From the NCBI RefSeq assembly GCF_020740795.1, contig NC_067290.1:16970001-17034000 (forward strand): a stretch of DNA of 64,000 bases. The letters are read 5' to 3'. Made by a program: the position numbers and the translations under genes. The notes below the pieces were generated by a model, which was not told the DNA's origin, ran no database searches, and was given only the letters and a program-made list of their open reading frames with translations. Positions 62,783 through 64,000 of this stretch are shown piece by piece; the stretch's first letter is position 1; every line of letters begins with the position of its first letter. The stretch comes from Apus apus (Eukaryota > Chordata > Aves > Apodiformes > Apodidae).

Positions 62783-64000
62783 GTTAGTGCAATGCAATTG
62801 GTGAAGGTGTCCGTGGTACCATGTCTATGGATTTTGAAAAGCACTCTTCAAAATGTTTCTTTTGTTGGTGCCATTATCCAGAGGACCTAAAACGAACTCA
62901 AAATTTTATTATAATTCACCTCACTTGAGCTCTATGTATGAGTTTCTATATTCAGAAATGGTCCCTATTCTCTGTCTACATCATGCAGAGTGTTAAAGGC
63001 AAGATAAAAGTGGAGCACTTAAGAGTGAATAATCAGCTCTACACTACAGCCTCGGAACCAACACCCTGCTTTAAAGGCTCTGGAGGCTGGAGGGCATCTC
63101 CAGCACAACAGGAGTCAACCAAGTCCTACTCCAGCAGGAGATAAAAAAAAAGTAATAGGATGCATAAAAAATATGGTGTGGTTTTAGAGGCAATATTAGG
63201 TACATATCCTCCAGGGTTGGTGCCATGGTGGACCAGGCAAGGCCTGTCACCTCCCTCCAGGCACCTGCCCCCACACTAACCCCTGCCATAGCGCTGCATG
63301 GCACAGGGGTGTGAGGCACATGCCCACAGGGTTTTGGTGTGCACCTCACAGGCATGAGGTCTATCCATAGGCCAGACAGACTCTAGAGGTGCCTCCTGTG
63401 ATTCTGTATTTGTTCTGTCATCATCACAAGTATTAGCTAATGTATCAGGAGTAACAGCTTTTCTTCATAGAAGCAGGAACAATTAATGACAATTTTCCAT
63501 GCCTTAAGTCTCACTGTTAACCATGCACTGTGTGTCACTAGCATGTTGTTTCCATATCTAATGTTCTAACAGTTTATTATTGGCATTGAACCTCCAACAC
63601 TGAGTGCAGCTTTCACTGAAGTGTGATAATAGTATCAGAGAAGGTAGGTGGCAAAACCCCCTGACATTCTTCTATGCAAGACAGATGTTCCAACAAATGC
63701 TGAAGGACACCAAAGTGTTGCTATTGTGGTTTGCTAAGCTCCAGGAAGAAGCTTGAAATATCTTTGTGACAGCATTAGCCAGAGAGTGGAAACCCAGCAA
63801 CCCCAGCAGCTGGCACTGATTTAGAAGACTAAGAGACAAAATTGCATTTATTTTCCTGGCGTTTGTGTAAGCTGTGAGTTTGGAAGAGGAATGTGAGCAA
63901 ATACAAATGCCTGACATATTTGTGTTGGAAGGGATTTGAACTAAAGAATAGGAGTAGGAGAGAAGCCGCTATGACCTAAGGAAGGAAAGACTGTCCCTTG
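62783..64000 (+). other. MT-Ox: MT-Ox intron 5 (runs off the window)
   Basis: 1.2 kb of intron. The next exon, expected to finish the methyltransferase fold and begin the oxidoreductase domain, was searched for by eye and not seen. Confidence 0.6.

Overview
The window is bird (Aves) genomic DNA. The evidence is vertebrate-style split genes with GT/AG introns, about eleven fragments of the CR1 retrotransposon family carrying the typical avian 3' end (a 'ggttggactagat...aaggtc...tccaacc' tail, in both orientations), and a coding sequence for the melanocyte transcription factor MITF that matches the human M-isoform numbering residue for residue.

Layout. (1) 1-9.5 kb: an intron of the long MITF isoforms, ending in the MITF-M promoter, where SOX10, PAX3, LEF1/TCF and CRE sites and a TATA-like box keep the spacing known from the mammalian promoter. 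(2) 9933-27692 (+): all nine coding exons of MITF-M (419 aa), including the 18-bp alternatively spliced 6A segment. A long 3'UTR runs to about 31.35 kb. (3) 31.35-36.2 kb: an intergenic gap between convergent genes. (4) 36869-43636 (-): a complete five-exon gene for a sugar-phosphate cyclase of the EEVS (2-epi-5-epi-valiolone synthase) type, 463 aa, with all zinc ligands present. (5) 43.6-45.5 kb: an intergenic segment between divergent genes, with a TATA box on the EEVS side and several E-boxes, one of them CACGTGA. (6) 45506 (+) to beyond the right edge: the 5' five coding exons (260 codons) of MT-Ox, covering the N-terminal SAM-dependent methyltransferase domain. The oxidoreductase half must lie beyond 64000.

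How the genes work together. EEVS and MT-Ox are the two genes of vertebrate gadusol (UV-sunscreen) synthesis, known in fish, amphibians, reptiles and birds to sit between MITF and FRMD4B and to be lost in mammals. EEVS cyclises sedoheptulose 7-phosphate to 2-epi-5-epi-valiolone, and MT-Ox oxidises and methylates this to gadusol. This is the most interesting system in the window. EEVS looks intact. MT-Ox is open across all visible exons, but its SAM-binding motif I is unusual. The neighbouring pigment-cell regulator MITF and the E-boxes between EEVS and MT-Ox suggest, as inference only, a shared pigment/photoprotection regulatory domain.

The remaining DNA is intronic or intergenic, with CR1 fragments, homopolymers and short simple repeats. 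No tRNA, rRNA, CRISPR or viral genes were recognised.
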